Positions 51,428-58,908 of a DNA stretch of 64,000 bases are shown here, one piece after another. The translations under genes and the position numbers were made by a program. This DNA is from Actinoplanes lutulentus. Its GTDB lineage: Bacteria; Actinomycetota; Actinomycetes; Mycobacteriales; Micromonosporaceae. Below the pieces are notes generated by a model, which saw nothing but the letters and a program-made list of their open reading frames with translations, searched no databases and was not told the origin of the DNA. The stretch's first letter is position 1. Every line of letters starts with the position of its first letter. The stretch covers positions 434,001 to 498,000 of the forward strand of contig NZ_QLMJ01000001.1 of assembly GCF_003259845.1 (NCBI RefSeq), read 5' to 3'.

Positions 51428-51456
51428 TTGCCATAGTGTGTGACACACACTATCGT
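51428..51456 (+). promoter_or_regulatory. PadR operator within a leaderless promoter
   Basis: TTGCCA (51428-51433) and TATCGT (51451-51456) are separated by exactly 17 bp. The spacer holds a perfect palindrome with 10-bp arms ATAGTGTGTG/CACACACTAT around one A (51433-51453). The ATG follows the -10 by seven bases. Repressor binding here would exclude RNA polymerase. Confidence 0.8.
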
Positions 51457-51463
51457 TTCTCAC

Positions 51464-51805
51464 ATGACAACGGATGCGACGCTCTCCACTCACCTGCAGG
51501 AGTTGCGCCGCGGCACGGTCGTCGTCGCGAGTCTCACGGTCCTGCAGACGCCGGGCTACGGATACTCGCTGCTCGAAACATTGAGCGCGGCCGGTTTCGA
51601 GGTGGAGGCGAACACGCTCTACCCCCTGCTGCGGCGCCTGGAGTCCCAGGGCCTGCTGACCAGTGCGTGGAACACCGACGAGGCAAGGCCGCGCAAGTTC
51701 TACCGGACCACACCGCAAGGCGACGCGATCGCGACCGCCCTGCGCTCGGAGTGGACGCGGCTCGACAAGGCAGTGACCGATCTCGACTCAAGGGGCGACA
51801 AGTGA
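51464..51805 (+). CDS. PadR-family transcriptional regulator
   Basis: The 113-aa protein starts MTTDATLSTHLQELRRGTVVVASLTVLQTPGYGYSLLETLSAAGFEVEANTLYPLLRRLESQGLLTSAWNTDEARPRKFYRTTPQGDAIA, the winged helix of the short PadR subfamily, with one C-terminal dimerisation helix. The start at 51464 rather than 51440 fits the -10 box at 51451 and leaves the operator outside the gene. A 4-nt GTGA overlap couples it to the membrane-protein gene that follows. Autorepression through the palindrome upstream is expected. Confidence 0.9.
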   Translation: MTTDATLSTHLQELRRGTVVVASLTVLQTPGYGYSLLETLSAAGFEVEANTLYPLLRRLESQGLLTSAWNTDEARPRKFYRTTPQGDAIATALRSEWTRLDKAVTDLDSRGDK

Positions 51806-52794
51806 CCACCCTCATCGACCGCTACGTCTACACCGTCCTGCGCCGCATCCCCGAGCAGCAGCGCACCGACATCGACCGCGAGCTGCGCACGTCCATCGAG
51901 GACGCGGTCGAGGCCCGCGTCGCCGGCGGCTCACCGCCAGAGGCGGCCGTCGAGGAGACGCTGCTGGAGCTGGGCGACCCCGACCGCCTCGCCGACGGTT
52001 ACGCCGACCGCAAGCAGTACCTGATCGGTCCGGAACTGTTCGAAACCTGGTGGCGCGTCCTGAAGATGCTGCTCACGATCGTCCTGCCGATCGTGGTCGT
52101 GGCACTCACCACGCTCCGCACCCTGGACGAACCGTCGATCGGCACCGCGATCGGTTCCGCCATCAGCACCCTGATCACCGTCGGGGCACACATGGCCTTC
52201 TGGACCACCGCGATCTTCGCCCTGCTGGAGCGCACCGGCGTGGCCCGCGACGAGCTGCCCGGCTCCAACCGCCGCGGGTGGAACCTGACCGACCTGCCGC
52301 GTTACGAACCCCGCGCCATCAGCCTCGGCGAGCTCGCGACCGGCATCATCTGGCCGGTGCTGCTGATCGTCGCCCTGGTTCTGCAGCAGTTCACCTTCAC
52401 CGATCAGCCTGTCCTCAACCCGGACAACTGGACCTTCTGGTGGCCGTTCCTGATCGTGGTCCTGCTGCTGGAAGCGGGCTATGCGATCTGGCTGTTCCGC
52501 AAGGACGCCTGGACCCACACGGTGACCGTGGTCAACGCGGTGCTGGCGGTGCTGTTCACGGCTCCGGCGGTGTGGCTGCTGGCGACCGAGCGCTTCTTCA
52601 ACCCGGAGTGGGTGTCCACATTGGATTGGGGCACGGTCGAGCCGCTCAACTGGCTGACCGGCATCATCATCGCCATCACGGTGATCGGCGCGGCCTACGA
52701 CGTGATCGAGGTGGCGGTCAAGACCGAGCGGTCCCGGCGGGGCCTCCCCACAAAGGTCCCCGGCACCGGCAGCGAATACACCAACCCGATCTAA
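51802..52794 (+). CDS. Multi-helix membrane protein with permease prefix-like domain
   Basis: The 330-aa protein starts with a GTG overlapping the PadR stop (51802-51805). The N-terminus LIDRYVYTVLRRIPEQQRTDIDRELRTSIEDAVEARVAGGSPPEAAVEETLLELGDPDRLADGYADRKQYLIG is the helical domain found before membrane parts in proteins regularly paired with short PadR repressors. Six or seven hydrophobic segments follow (for example MLLTIVLPIVVVALTTL, GELATGIIWPVLLIVALVLQQF, NWLTGIIIAITVIGAAYDVIEVAV). The function of the pair is unknown; membrane stress or lipid sensing has been proposed for similar pairs, without proof here. Confidence 0.8.
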   Translation: MTTLIDRYVYTVLRRIPEQQRTDIDRELRTSIEDAVEARVAGGSPPEAAVEETLLELGDPDRLADGYADRKQYLIGPELFETWWRVLKMLLTIVLPIVVVALTTLRTLDEPSIGTAIGSAISTLITVGAHMAFWTTAIFALLERTGVARDELPGSNRRGWNLTDLPRYEPRAISLGELATGIIWPVLLIVALVLQQFTFTDQPVLNPDNWTFWWPFLIVVLLLEAGYAIWLFRKDAWTHTVTVVNAVLAVLFTAPAVWLLATERFFNPEWVSTLDWGTVEPLNWLTGIIIAITVIGAAYDVIEVAVKTERSRRGLPTKVPGTGSEYTNPI

Positions 52795-53410
52795 CTCCAC
52801 CCGCTCCGGCTCCTGACCCTAGCCCTGCTCCTGCTCTTGGCCCTGGCCCTGCTCCTCAGTTCCCGAAAGCGCCCGCTGCCGATCCGGCGGCGGGCGCTTT
52901 GCCCAGACTCTCGCCGTCCGTACGGCCTCACCCAACTACTCGAACCGTCACGGAGGGTGAGCGCCCGGCGGGGTACCGCCCAGCTCAAGCCCAATCATGG
53001 AGACCCGTGGGTGCCCTGACCCCCGCAGGTCTCCACAAAAGCCAGCACACTCCACGGTTATGGCGGCAGCGCGTCACCAGATAACTCACGAATCACTCGA
53101 AACCGCCACGCCCCGGCGGCAGCCTCCCGAAACTCGTGAGTTTGTGGTCGGTGGGACGGCCGAACCTCACAAGATCTGTGACCACGCCGCAGCGAGAACC
53201 GCCGCTCCGCCCGAACTCAGGCCGGCCCACAGAATGGCGAACTCAGGGCTCACAATCGTGGGCAGAACTCTCCAAGATCTGAAAAGCCAGGAACTCCGAA
53301 GCTCCAGGGATCCCGGCGTTCCCACCTGAACAAGCCGCGACCTTCGACGGGAGCCACCAGAAGCGGGCGGGCGATCAAAGGCGGGCGGGCGATCAAAGGC
53401 GGGCGGGCGA
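52795..53410. other. Non-coding gap with terminator and small repeats
   Basis: Apart from the terminator, the gap has a 9-bp inverted repeat AACTCACGA/TCGTGAGTT (53083-53091 and 53134-53142), a weak GGAGACC/GGTCTCC stem near 53000, and three 18-bp units GGCGGGCGGGCGATCAAA (53362-53416) at the 3' end of the YrdB-like gene. I see no convincing gene. Confidence 0.55.
52866..52900 (+). terminator. Hairpin terminator of the PadR operon
   Basis: Arms AAAGCGCCCGC/GCGGGCGCTTT pair perfectly and extend inward with one G-T wobble to about 16 bp. It is followed by TTGCCC. Confidence 0.75.
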
Positions 53411-53761
53411 TCAGAGGCGCTCGCCACCGGTTGACGTGTCCAACGCGTGCAGGGCCCAGCGGTTCACAGCCGCCAGCGCCGCCAGGGTGACCGCCAGCCA
53501 CGGATGACCGGTAACGATCAGAGCCACCGTCGCACTGCCGAAGACCGTCCACTCCGGGATCAGCCGGTGCGGGTCGGGCAACGGACGGCTCGCCCTCGGA
53601 GCCACCCAGCGCCCCCAGATCACGGCCGCCACCAGCGGAAACCCCACAGCGGCAAGGATCCGCACGAAGGCAGGCCCGGGTAGATGCCAGCCGCCGTACG
53701 CCAGCGCCGCCAGCGCACAGAGCTCCAGCCCGAACCGCAGTCCCAAATTGATCGCCCTCAC
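53411..53761 (-). CDS. YrdB-like membrane protein (DUF2568)
   Basis: The 116-aa protein starts at GTG 53761, six bases after the -10 box TAGTCT. It has four hydrophobic segments, with AINLGLRFGLELCALAALAYGGWHL first, then the signature WGRWVAPRASRPLPDPHRLIPEWTVFGSATVALIVTGHPWLAVTLAALAAVNRWAL. This is the pattern of the small YrdB/DUF2568 family, whose function is unknown. Length is typical. The last codons run into an 18-bp tandem repeat. Confidence 0.8.
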   Translation of the reverse strand: MRAINLGLRFGLELCALAALAYGGWHLPGPAFVRILAAVGFPLVAAVIWGRWVAPRASRPLPDPHRLIPEWTVFGSATVALIVTGHPWLAVTLAALAAVNRWALHALDTSTGGERL

Positions 53762-53767
53762 CGCCGC

Positions 53768-53773
53768 AGACTA
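53768..53773 (-). promoter_or_regulatory. -10 element TAGTCT of a leaderless promoter
   Basis: Reading the minus strand, TAGTCT is followed by six bases and the GTG at 53761. Confidence 0.45.
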
Positions 53774-53924
53774 CGACAGCAGCCCCATCCACAGCCGACC
53801 CGCCAAACGCACACCACGGGCCCATCGCCCCAACCAGCCGGCCGTCGACGCACGTAGCCCAAGCACACGCCAGCAGCCGTACCCGCCCTCCCCCACGAAC
53901 GGCGCCCCGGAAAGCCGGCGCCCA

Positions 53925-53972
53925 GATCTTGAGCGATCCTCCACCTCATACAGTCAAAGATCACTCAAGATC
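53925..53972. repeat. 48-bp palindromic element GATCTTGAG, copy 2
   Basis: GATCTTGAGCGATC, 20 bp, then GATCACTCAAGATC; arms 14 bp with one mismatch. Same size and layout as the element at 38886-38933. Confidence 0.7.
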
Positions 53973-53989
53973 CAACGCGGCGCGGTCCC

Positions 53990-54042
53990 GGCTCGCGCTC
54001 ACGGTCGCACTTTCGGCCCCAACATGACCACAAGCACAAGCC
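53990..54042. repeat. Solo copy of the 63-bp-array palindrome
   Basis: The left arm GGCTCGCGCTCACGGTCGC is identical to that of the array at 20660-21226, the loop is again 15 bp, and the right arm ends GACCACAAGCACAAGCC. It lies 106 bp beyond the stop of the minus-strand ABC exporter gene, in the same orientation relative to that gene as the array has to the methyltransferase gene. Confidence 0.85.
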
Positions 54043-54147
54043 GACCGGCGCTCCAACACCCCCGGCAATCGCGGACCTCCCGCATCCCCGGCACAACGAA
54101 AATGGAGCAGCACCCAGCACCGCGCCACCAGCGGAATCGAACAACGG

Positions 54148-55896
54148 CTACGGGTTCGGAGCTGTCAGCTGCTCTCCGTGGATCGACGGTGTGCTGTGCC
54201 ACGATCTCCACAGGGCCGCATAGGACCCGCCCTCCGCCACCAGATCGTCGTGCGTGCCCAGCTCGATGATCCGCCCGTCCTCCATCACCGCCACCCGATC
54301 GGCGTCGTGAGCTGTCTGCAACCGATGCGCGATCGCGATCACCGTCCGCTCGTGCAGAACCGCTGCCAGTGCACGCTCCGCGGTACGCGCAGCCCCCGGA
54401 TCCAGCAGCGCCGTCGCCTCGTCCAGAATCACCGTGTGCGGGTCGGCCAGCAGCACCCGCGCCAACGCCAGCTGCTGTGCCTGAGCCCCGTCCAACGGCT
54501 CCTCCCCCAGATCACGGTCGAGGTCGCCGGCCCAGTCCGCGCCGACCGTGTCCAGCGCCCGGCGCAACGCCTCATCGGACGCGGCCACCATCAGGTTGTC
54601 CCGCAGCGTCTCCCGGAAGACGTGGTGCTCCTGGGTCACCAGGACGACCTGGCGCCGCAACTGATCGGGGCCGAGATCTGCGATCGGCACGCCGCCGACC
54701 TCCACGGTGCCCCCGGTGGGCCGGTCCACCCCGGCGATCAACCGGCCGAGTGTGGACTTGCCAGCACCGGAGAGGCCGACGATTGCGAGCCGCTCCCCCG
54801 GACGCACGGTCAGGTCGACGTCGTGCAGCACATCCCGGCCGGGCTCGTAGGAATACCGCACCCCGCGAACCTCGATCCGATCGCTGTCAGGGGACGCCGA
54901 CACCGACGACCGTGGCGCCGGCAGTGACCCGATCCCCTCGACCCGGGCGAACGACGCGCTACTGCTCTGCAACTGCTCGACCCAGAGCAGGATCGTGTCC
55001 AGCGGGTTGACGAGCTGCCGCAGATAGAGCACCGCCGCCGCGACCGTCCCGAGACTCACATGGCCGTCGATGTACAGCACCCCGCCGAGCAGCAGCACCA
55101 GCACGGTCGGGATCGCGTACGACGTCTCGACCAGCGGGAAGAAGACGCTGCGCAGGGCGAGCGTGGCCAGCCGGGTGCGGCGGGTGTCGGCGATCGCGAC
55201 GTCACCGGCGGCGAGGCGGCGGCCGGCCAGCTCGAAGGCCTCGACGGTACGCGCACCCGCAGTGGTCGCCGCGAGCTCTTCGGCGAGCCGCGAGTTGGCC
55301 GCACCCTCGGCGAGGTACGCGTCCCGCGCCACCCGTAGGTACCACCGCACGCAGAACCAGATGCCCGACAGCCCGAGCACGCCCGCCAGTCCGAGCATCG
55401 GGTCGAGCACCACCACGGCGGCCACGATGAACAGCACCTGGACGAAGCTGATGAACACTTTCGGCAGGACGTCGCGCAGTGTCGTGGCGACCGTGTCGAC
55501 GTCGGTGCTGCCCCGGGCGGCCAGGTCACCGGAGGGCACCCGCTCCACCACGGAGGCCGGCAGCGCCAGGGCCCGGCGCAGGAACCCCTCGCGGATGCGG
55601 GCCGCCGTCCGCTCCCCGAACCGGTATCCGACGGTGAGCGCGAACCGCGCCAGAACCGTCTGCACCACCGCACAACCCAGCACACCAGCGGCCAGCAGAT
55701 CAACACGATTGCCGCCGCCACCCGATGTCACGGTGTCGATCACCCGGCCCAGCAACCACGGCGCTCCGAGCCCGGCGACCGCCGCCAGCGAGCTGAGGAA
55801 GATCATCGTGGCGACGGCCCGCCGATCGGCGGCGAGCAGCCGCAGCGCGGCCCGCCCGACCTCACGGTTCCCGGCGACCGGCAGCGCGGCGCTCAC
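54148..55896 (-). CDS. ABC exporter half-transporter with intact Walker motifs and degenerate signature
   Basis: The 582-aa protein has six membrane helices (residues 1-320) and a nucleotide-binding domain with Walker A GLSGAGKST, Walker B VILDEATALLD and the switch His in AIAHRLQTA. The signature loop, normally LSGGQ, reads LDGAQ. It overlaps the partner gene by 4 nt. In heterodimeric exporters one ATP site is formed by Walker A/B of one subunit and the signature of the other. Here this subunit provides the Walker side of the only intact site. The substrate could be a drug, lipid or peptide. Confidence 0.85.
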   Translation of the reverse strand: MSAALPVAGNREVGRAALRLLAADRRAVATMIFLSSLAAVAGLGAPWLLGRVIDTVTSGGGGNRVDLLAAGVLGCAVVQTVLARFALTVGYRFGERTAARIREGFLRRALALPASVVERVPSGDLAARGSTDVDTVATTLRDVLPKVFISFVQVLFIVAAVVVLDPMLGLAGVLGLSGIWFCVRWYLRVARDAYLAEGAANSRLAEELAATTAGARTVEAFELAGRRLAAGDVAIADTRRTRLATLALRSVFFPLVETSYAIPTVLVLLLGGVLYIDGHVSLGTVAAAVLYLRQLVNPLDTILLWVEQLQSSSASFARVEGIGSLPAPRSSVSASPDSDRIEVRGVRYSYEPGRDVLHDVDLTVRPGERLAIVGLSGAGKSTLGRLIAGVDRPTGGTVEVGGVPIADLGPDQLRRQVVLVTQEHHVFRETLRDNLMVAASDEALRRALDTVGADWAGDLDRDLGEEPLDGAQAQQLALARVLLADPHTVILDEATALLDPGAARTAERALAAVLHERTVIAIAHRLQTAHDADRVAVMEDGRIIELGTHDDLVAEGGSYAALWRSWHSTPSIHGEQLTAPNP

Positions 55897-57635
55897 CGAT
55901 CCCCCTCAAACGAATCGGCAGCGTCGGCAGCGTCGAAAACCCGGGTCACCAGCGCCCGATAACCCGGCGAGCCGGCCAGCAGCTCCGCATGCGTGCCACA
56001 ACCCGCGACCTGCCCGCCGACCAGGTAGACCACCTCGCCGGCCCGCGCCAGCAGCACCGGCGAGGTGGTCGCGACCAGAGTCCCCCGCCCGGCGCGCGCC
56101 GCGACGAGACGTTCCGCGATGGCGGCCTCGGTGTGCGCGTCCACCGCTGACGTCGGCTCGACGGCGAGCAGCATCTCCGGGTCGGCGTGCAGCGCACGGG
56201 CCAGCCGCAGCCGCTGCCGCTGACCGCCGGAGAGATTGCGGCCACCCCAGTCGACCGGCCGGGAGAGGTCAGCGGCGATGTCACCCGCGACCGCCACGCC
56301 GATGGCGGCACGGACCCTGTCGTCGTCCGGCTCGTCGCGCCCGGCGACGATCTCCCGCAGCGACCCGGCGAACAGGGCGGCGTCGTTCTCCGCGACCAGG
56401 ATCCGGGACCGTACCGAAGGCTGGGCGATGTCACTGAGCAGCAAGGATCCCCAGGTCGCGGGCGAAACGCCGTACCGGCCCAGCCGATCGATCACCGCGA
56501 CCGCATCGGACGGGTTGTCGGCGACCAGCGCGGTGAACCTGCCCGGCGCGGCGGAGACACCGGAGACCGGGTCGTGCAGCACCGCCGGCTCCTCCGGCGG
56601 GGACACCCCCGACGGGTCGTCGACGGGCAGCCGCAGAAACTCGGTCACCCGCCGGGCCGCCACGAGACCGTGCGTGATGTCGAACCCGCAGAAGATCAGG
56701 ACATTCACCGGTATGACGAGCATGGCCGTGTACCCGTACACCGCGATCAGCTCACCGACGGTGAGCGAACCCGCGGCCGTGAGCCGCGCGGCCAGCCACG
56801 TCACCACCCCGAGGAAAACCAGCGGCAGGCCGTCGCCGAGCGCGCCGATCCAGCCGGCCGGGCGGCCCACCCGGTAACCGAGCTCGCGCACCCGCGCCGA
56901 CTGGCCCTCGTAACGGCGCAGGTGAGTCTCCTTGCCACCGAGCCCGTTGAGAATCCGCAGGCCGCCGAGCACGTCGACGAGTCGCGCGTTCAGCTCGCCC
57001 TGCGCCTGGCGATATCGCGCGCCGGCCCTCTGGGTACGCCCGAGCAGCGGCCCGACGATCAGCGCGAACACCGGCACACCGATCAGCACCACGACGGCGA
57101 GCGGCGGCGACGTGCGGAACAGCAGCGTCGCCACCACGAGACACGCCCGCGTCGCGGCCACACCGACACCGCCGACGTTCATCGCCCGGCCGATCGTCCA
57201 CACGTCGGAGATCCCGATCGTCACCACCTCGCCCGCGGTGACCCGGCGCGGCAGCGCGCTCCCGAGCCGGGTGGCGTGCGTCATCACCAGGTCGGCGGTC
57301 AGCAACGCGGCTTTCAGCCGCAGCTTCGTCATGCTGCGGTGCCGCATGATCCCCAGCCCGGCGCCGGCCACACCCAGGATCAAAACCGCCGCGACCCAGG
57401 GAAGCAGCGCGCTCAGGTTGCGCGGCCCCAGGCCGCGATCCACGGCCTGCGAGATGAGGTACGGCGTGAGGGCCAGACTGACGAACCACAGTGACCCGAA
57501 CAGCGCGCCGAGCGCCACCCACCCCCGGCACTGTCGCGCCAGCCACCATAGAAATCGTCCCGGTCCGCGCGCATCCACGACATTGATGCTGCAACATTGC
57601 CCCTGGGGCTTGTCATCCCTTTTTATGTGGGTCAC
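55893..57635 (-). CDS. ABC exporter half-transporter with degenerate Walker motifs and intact signature
   Basis: The 580-aa protein has six membrane helices (PYLISQAVDRGLG in the first region) and a reduced nucleotide-binding domain. Where Walker A is expected the sequence reads LVADNPSDAVAV, without the glycines and lysine. Walker B is MLLAVEP with Val for the catalytic-site Asp, and the switch His is replaced (VATTSP). The signature LSGGQRQRLRLARAL is perfect. So it complements the partner, whose defects are the reverse. Start is GTG 57635 or, less likely, GTG 57578. No ribosome site is visible. Confidence 0.85.
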   Translation of the reverse strand: MTHIKRDDKPQGQCCSINVVDARGPGRFLWWLARQCRGWVALGALFGSLWFVSLALTPYLISQAVDRGLGPRNLSALLPWVAAVLILGVAGAGLGIMRHRSMTKLRLKAALLTADLVMTHATRLGSALPRRVTAGEVVTIGISDVWTIGRAMNVGGVGVAATRACLVVATLLFRTSPPLAVVVLIGVPVFALIVGPLLGRTQRAGARYRQAQGELNARLVDVLGGLRILNGLGGKETHLRRYEGQSARVRELGYRVGRPAGWIGALGDGLPLVFLGVVTWLAARLTAAGSLTVGELIAVYGYTAMLVIPVNVLIFCGFDITHGLVAARRVTEFLRLPVDDPSGVSPPEEPAVLHDPVSGVSAAPGRFTALVADNPSDAVAVIDRLGRYGVSPATWGSLLLSDIAQPSVRSRILVAENDAALFAGSLREIVAGRDEPDDDRVRAAIGVAVAGDIAADLSRPVDWGGRNLSGGQRQRLRLARALHADPEMLLAVEPTSAVDAHTEAAIAERLVAARAGRGTLVATTSPVLLARAGEVVYLVGGQVAGCGTHAELLAGSPGYRALVTRVFDAADAADSFEGDR

Positions 57636-57649
57636 ATCGCACGGCTGGG

Positions 57650-57655
57650 TAGGGT
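57650..57655 (+). promoter_or_regulatory. -10 element TAGGGT of a leaderless promoter
   Basis: TAGGGT is followed by six bases and the ATG at 57662; it lies only 15 bp from the start of the divergent ABC exporter gene. Confidence 0.45.
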
Positions 57656-57661
57656 CAGATC

Positions 57662-58081
57662 ATGACATCTGCGATCGATCTGCACGGCGCCCCGCACGTG
57701 GCGCGTTACCTGGAGACCGACGGCGAGGACGGTTTCTACTGGCGCAACGGCACCACGATCCTGATTCTCTTCACCAAGGGACGGAAAACCGGCGAGGAGC
57801 GCTCGCACGCCCTGATCTTCCGCGAGCACGGCGACGCGTACCTGGTGGTGGCCTCGAAAGGTGGCACCGACGCGCCTCCGGCGTGGTTCGTGAACCTGGA
57901 GGCCGACCCCGCGGTCGAGGTCCAGATCAAGGGTGAGCGGTTCGCGGCGACGGCGCGGGTGGCGACGCCGGCCGAGAAACCGGAGATGTGGGCGACGATG
58001 GCCGAGGCCTGGCCGGACTACGACGAGTACCAGAAGAAGACCGACCGGGAGATCCCGGTGGTGGTGCTGGAACGCGCCTGA
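57662..58081 (+). CDS. F420-dependent nitroreductase/quinone reductase (Ddn-like)
   Basis: The 139-aa protein has the split beta-barrel of the Ddn family: DGFYWRNGTTILILFTKGRKTGEERSHALIFREHGDAYLVVASKGGTDAPPAWFVNLEADPAVEVQIKGERFAATARVATPAEKPEMW, and ends WPDYDEYQKKTDREIPVVVLER. The Tyr/Trp-rich positions and the NLEADP motif are typical of F420H2-dependent enzymes acting on quinones or nitro compounds. The length is normal. It stands alone; ends four bases before the convergent kinase gene. Confidence 0.9.
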   Translation: MTSAIDLHGAPHVARYLETDGEDGFYWRNGTTILILFTKGRKTGEERSHALIFREHGDAYLVVASKGGTDAPPAWFVNLEADPAVEVQIKGERFAATARVATPAEKPEMWATMAEAWPDYDEYQKKTDREIPVVVLERA

Positions 58082-58085
58082 CCCC

Positions 58086-58907
58086 TCAGCCGGCCAGCTC
58101 GCGGGAGCGGACCGCCGCGGCACCCGCACGGGCGCCCTCCCGCAGGCATTCCGGCAGCGGGATGCCGCGCAGCCGTCCGGCGAGGACACCGGCGAAGAAC
58201 GCGTCCCCGGCGCCATTGGTGTCCACGACCTCGTCGACCCGCTCGGCGGGGACGTGGATCGGGTCGGCGCCGCGTTCCAGGGCTATCGCGCCCTCCGCGC
58301 CGAACGTGCAGACCACCAGCCGAGCACCGGCATCGATCCGGTCGCGCATGAACACGACCGGGTCGGGCAGCCGGTCGGCGCTGGCGAAGATCACGTCGGC
58401 GGTCTCGGCGAACTCGCGCTGGAACTCGCCCTCGGTGTCCCAGTCGTGCAGGTCGGTCCAGATCTCCTTGCCGGCGGCGCGCGCGGCCCGCAGGACCGGA
58501 CGGCTGATTTCGGCCAGGTCGGTGACAACCACGTCGACGTCGTCCAGCGCCGGCACGGCCGCTTCACCCTCGATCGACGGCAGGTTCAGGTAGATCGAGA
58601 GCCGCTGACCGTTTCCGTCCATCAGGTTGGTGTGCCGCTCGGAGCCGTTCGCGCTGGGCGTGACCAGGAGGTCGATCCCGTCGAGCGCGGCCAGGATCCG
58701 CCGGCCCGGCTCATCGTCGCCGACCACCGTCCTCAGCGTGACCGGCACGCCCAGCCGGGCCAGGTTCAGGGCTTTCCCCGCCGAGGTCCCGCCGATCGCC
58801 TCGTGATGCCAGTCGGCGAAGACCTGATGCGGCTCCGGGCGTGGGAACGCCGCCACATGGATCATGAGGTTCCAGGAGACCGGGCCGGAGATCAGGACAC
58901 GCTGCAT
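58086..58907 (-). CDS. PfkB-family carbohydrate kinase
   Basis: The 273-aa cytoplasmic enzyme begins MQRVLISGPVSWNLMIHVAAFPRPEPHQVFADWHHEAIGGTSAGKALNLARLGVPVTLRTVVGDDEPGRRIL, the N-terminal PfkB substrate region, and ends with the PfkB signature 2 DTNGAGDAFFAGVLAG containing the catalytic Asp. VVCTFGAEGAIALERG contributes to ATP binding. Substrate is a sugar or nucleoside that cannot be named from sequence. The gene follows the flavin oxidase gene by one base and may be co-transcribed with it. Confidence 0.85.
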   Translation of the reverse strand: MQRVLISGPVSWNLMIHVAAFPRPEPHQVFADWHHEAIGGTSAGKALNLARLGVPVTLRTVVGDDEPGRRILAALDGIDLLVTPSANGSERHTNLMDGNGQRLSIYLNLPSIEGEAAVPALDDVDVVVTDLAEISRPVLRAARAAGKEIWTDLHDWDTEGEFQREFAETADVIFASADRLPDPVVFMRDRIDAGARLVVCTFGAEGAIALERGADPIHVPAERVDEVVDTNGAGDAFFAGVLAGRLRGIPLPECLREGARAGAAAVRSRELAG

Positions 58908-58908
58908 C

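Larger units (their letters stand above)
53762..54147. other. Non-coding gap with two dispersed palindromic elements
   Basis: This gap of 386 bp lies 3' of the minus-strand ABC exporter operon and 5' of the YrdB-like gene. It holds the -10 box of the latter, the GATCTTGAG element and the solo 63-bp-type element. The remainder shows no gene or terminator. Confidence 0.6.

Noticed and set aside
52795..53084. Pro/Ala-rich C-terminal or independent frame after the PadR-linked membrane protein
   Set aside because: Composition is low-complexity, it crosses a strong terminator hairpin, and no start signal is present.
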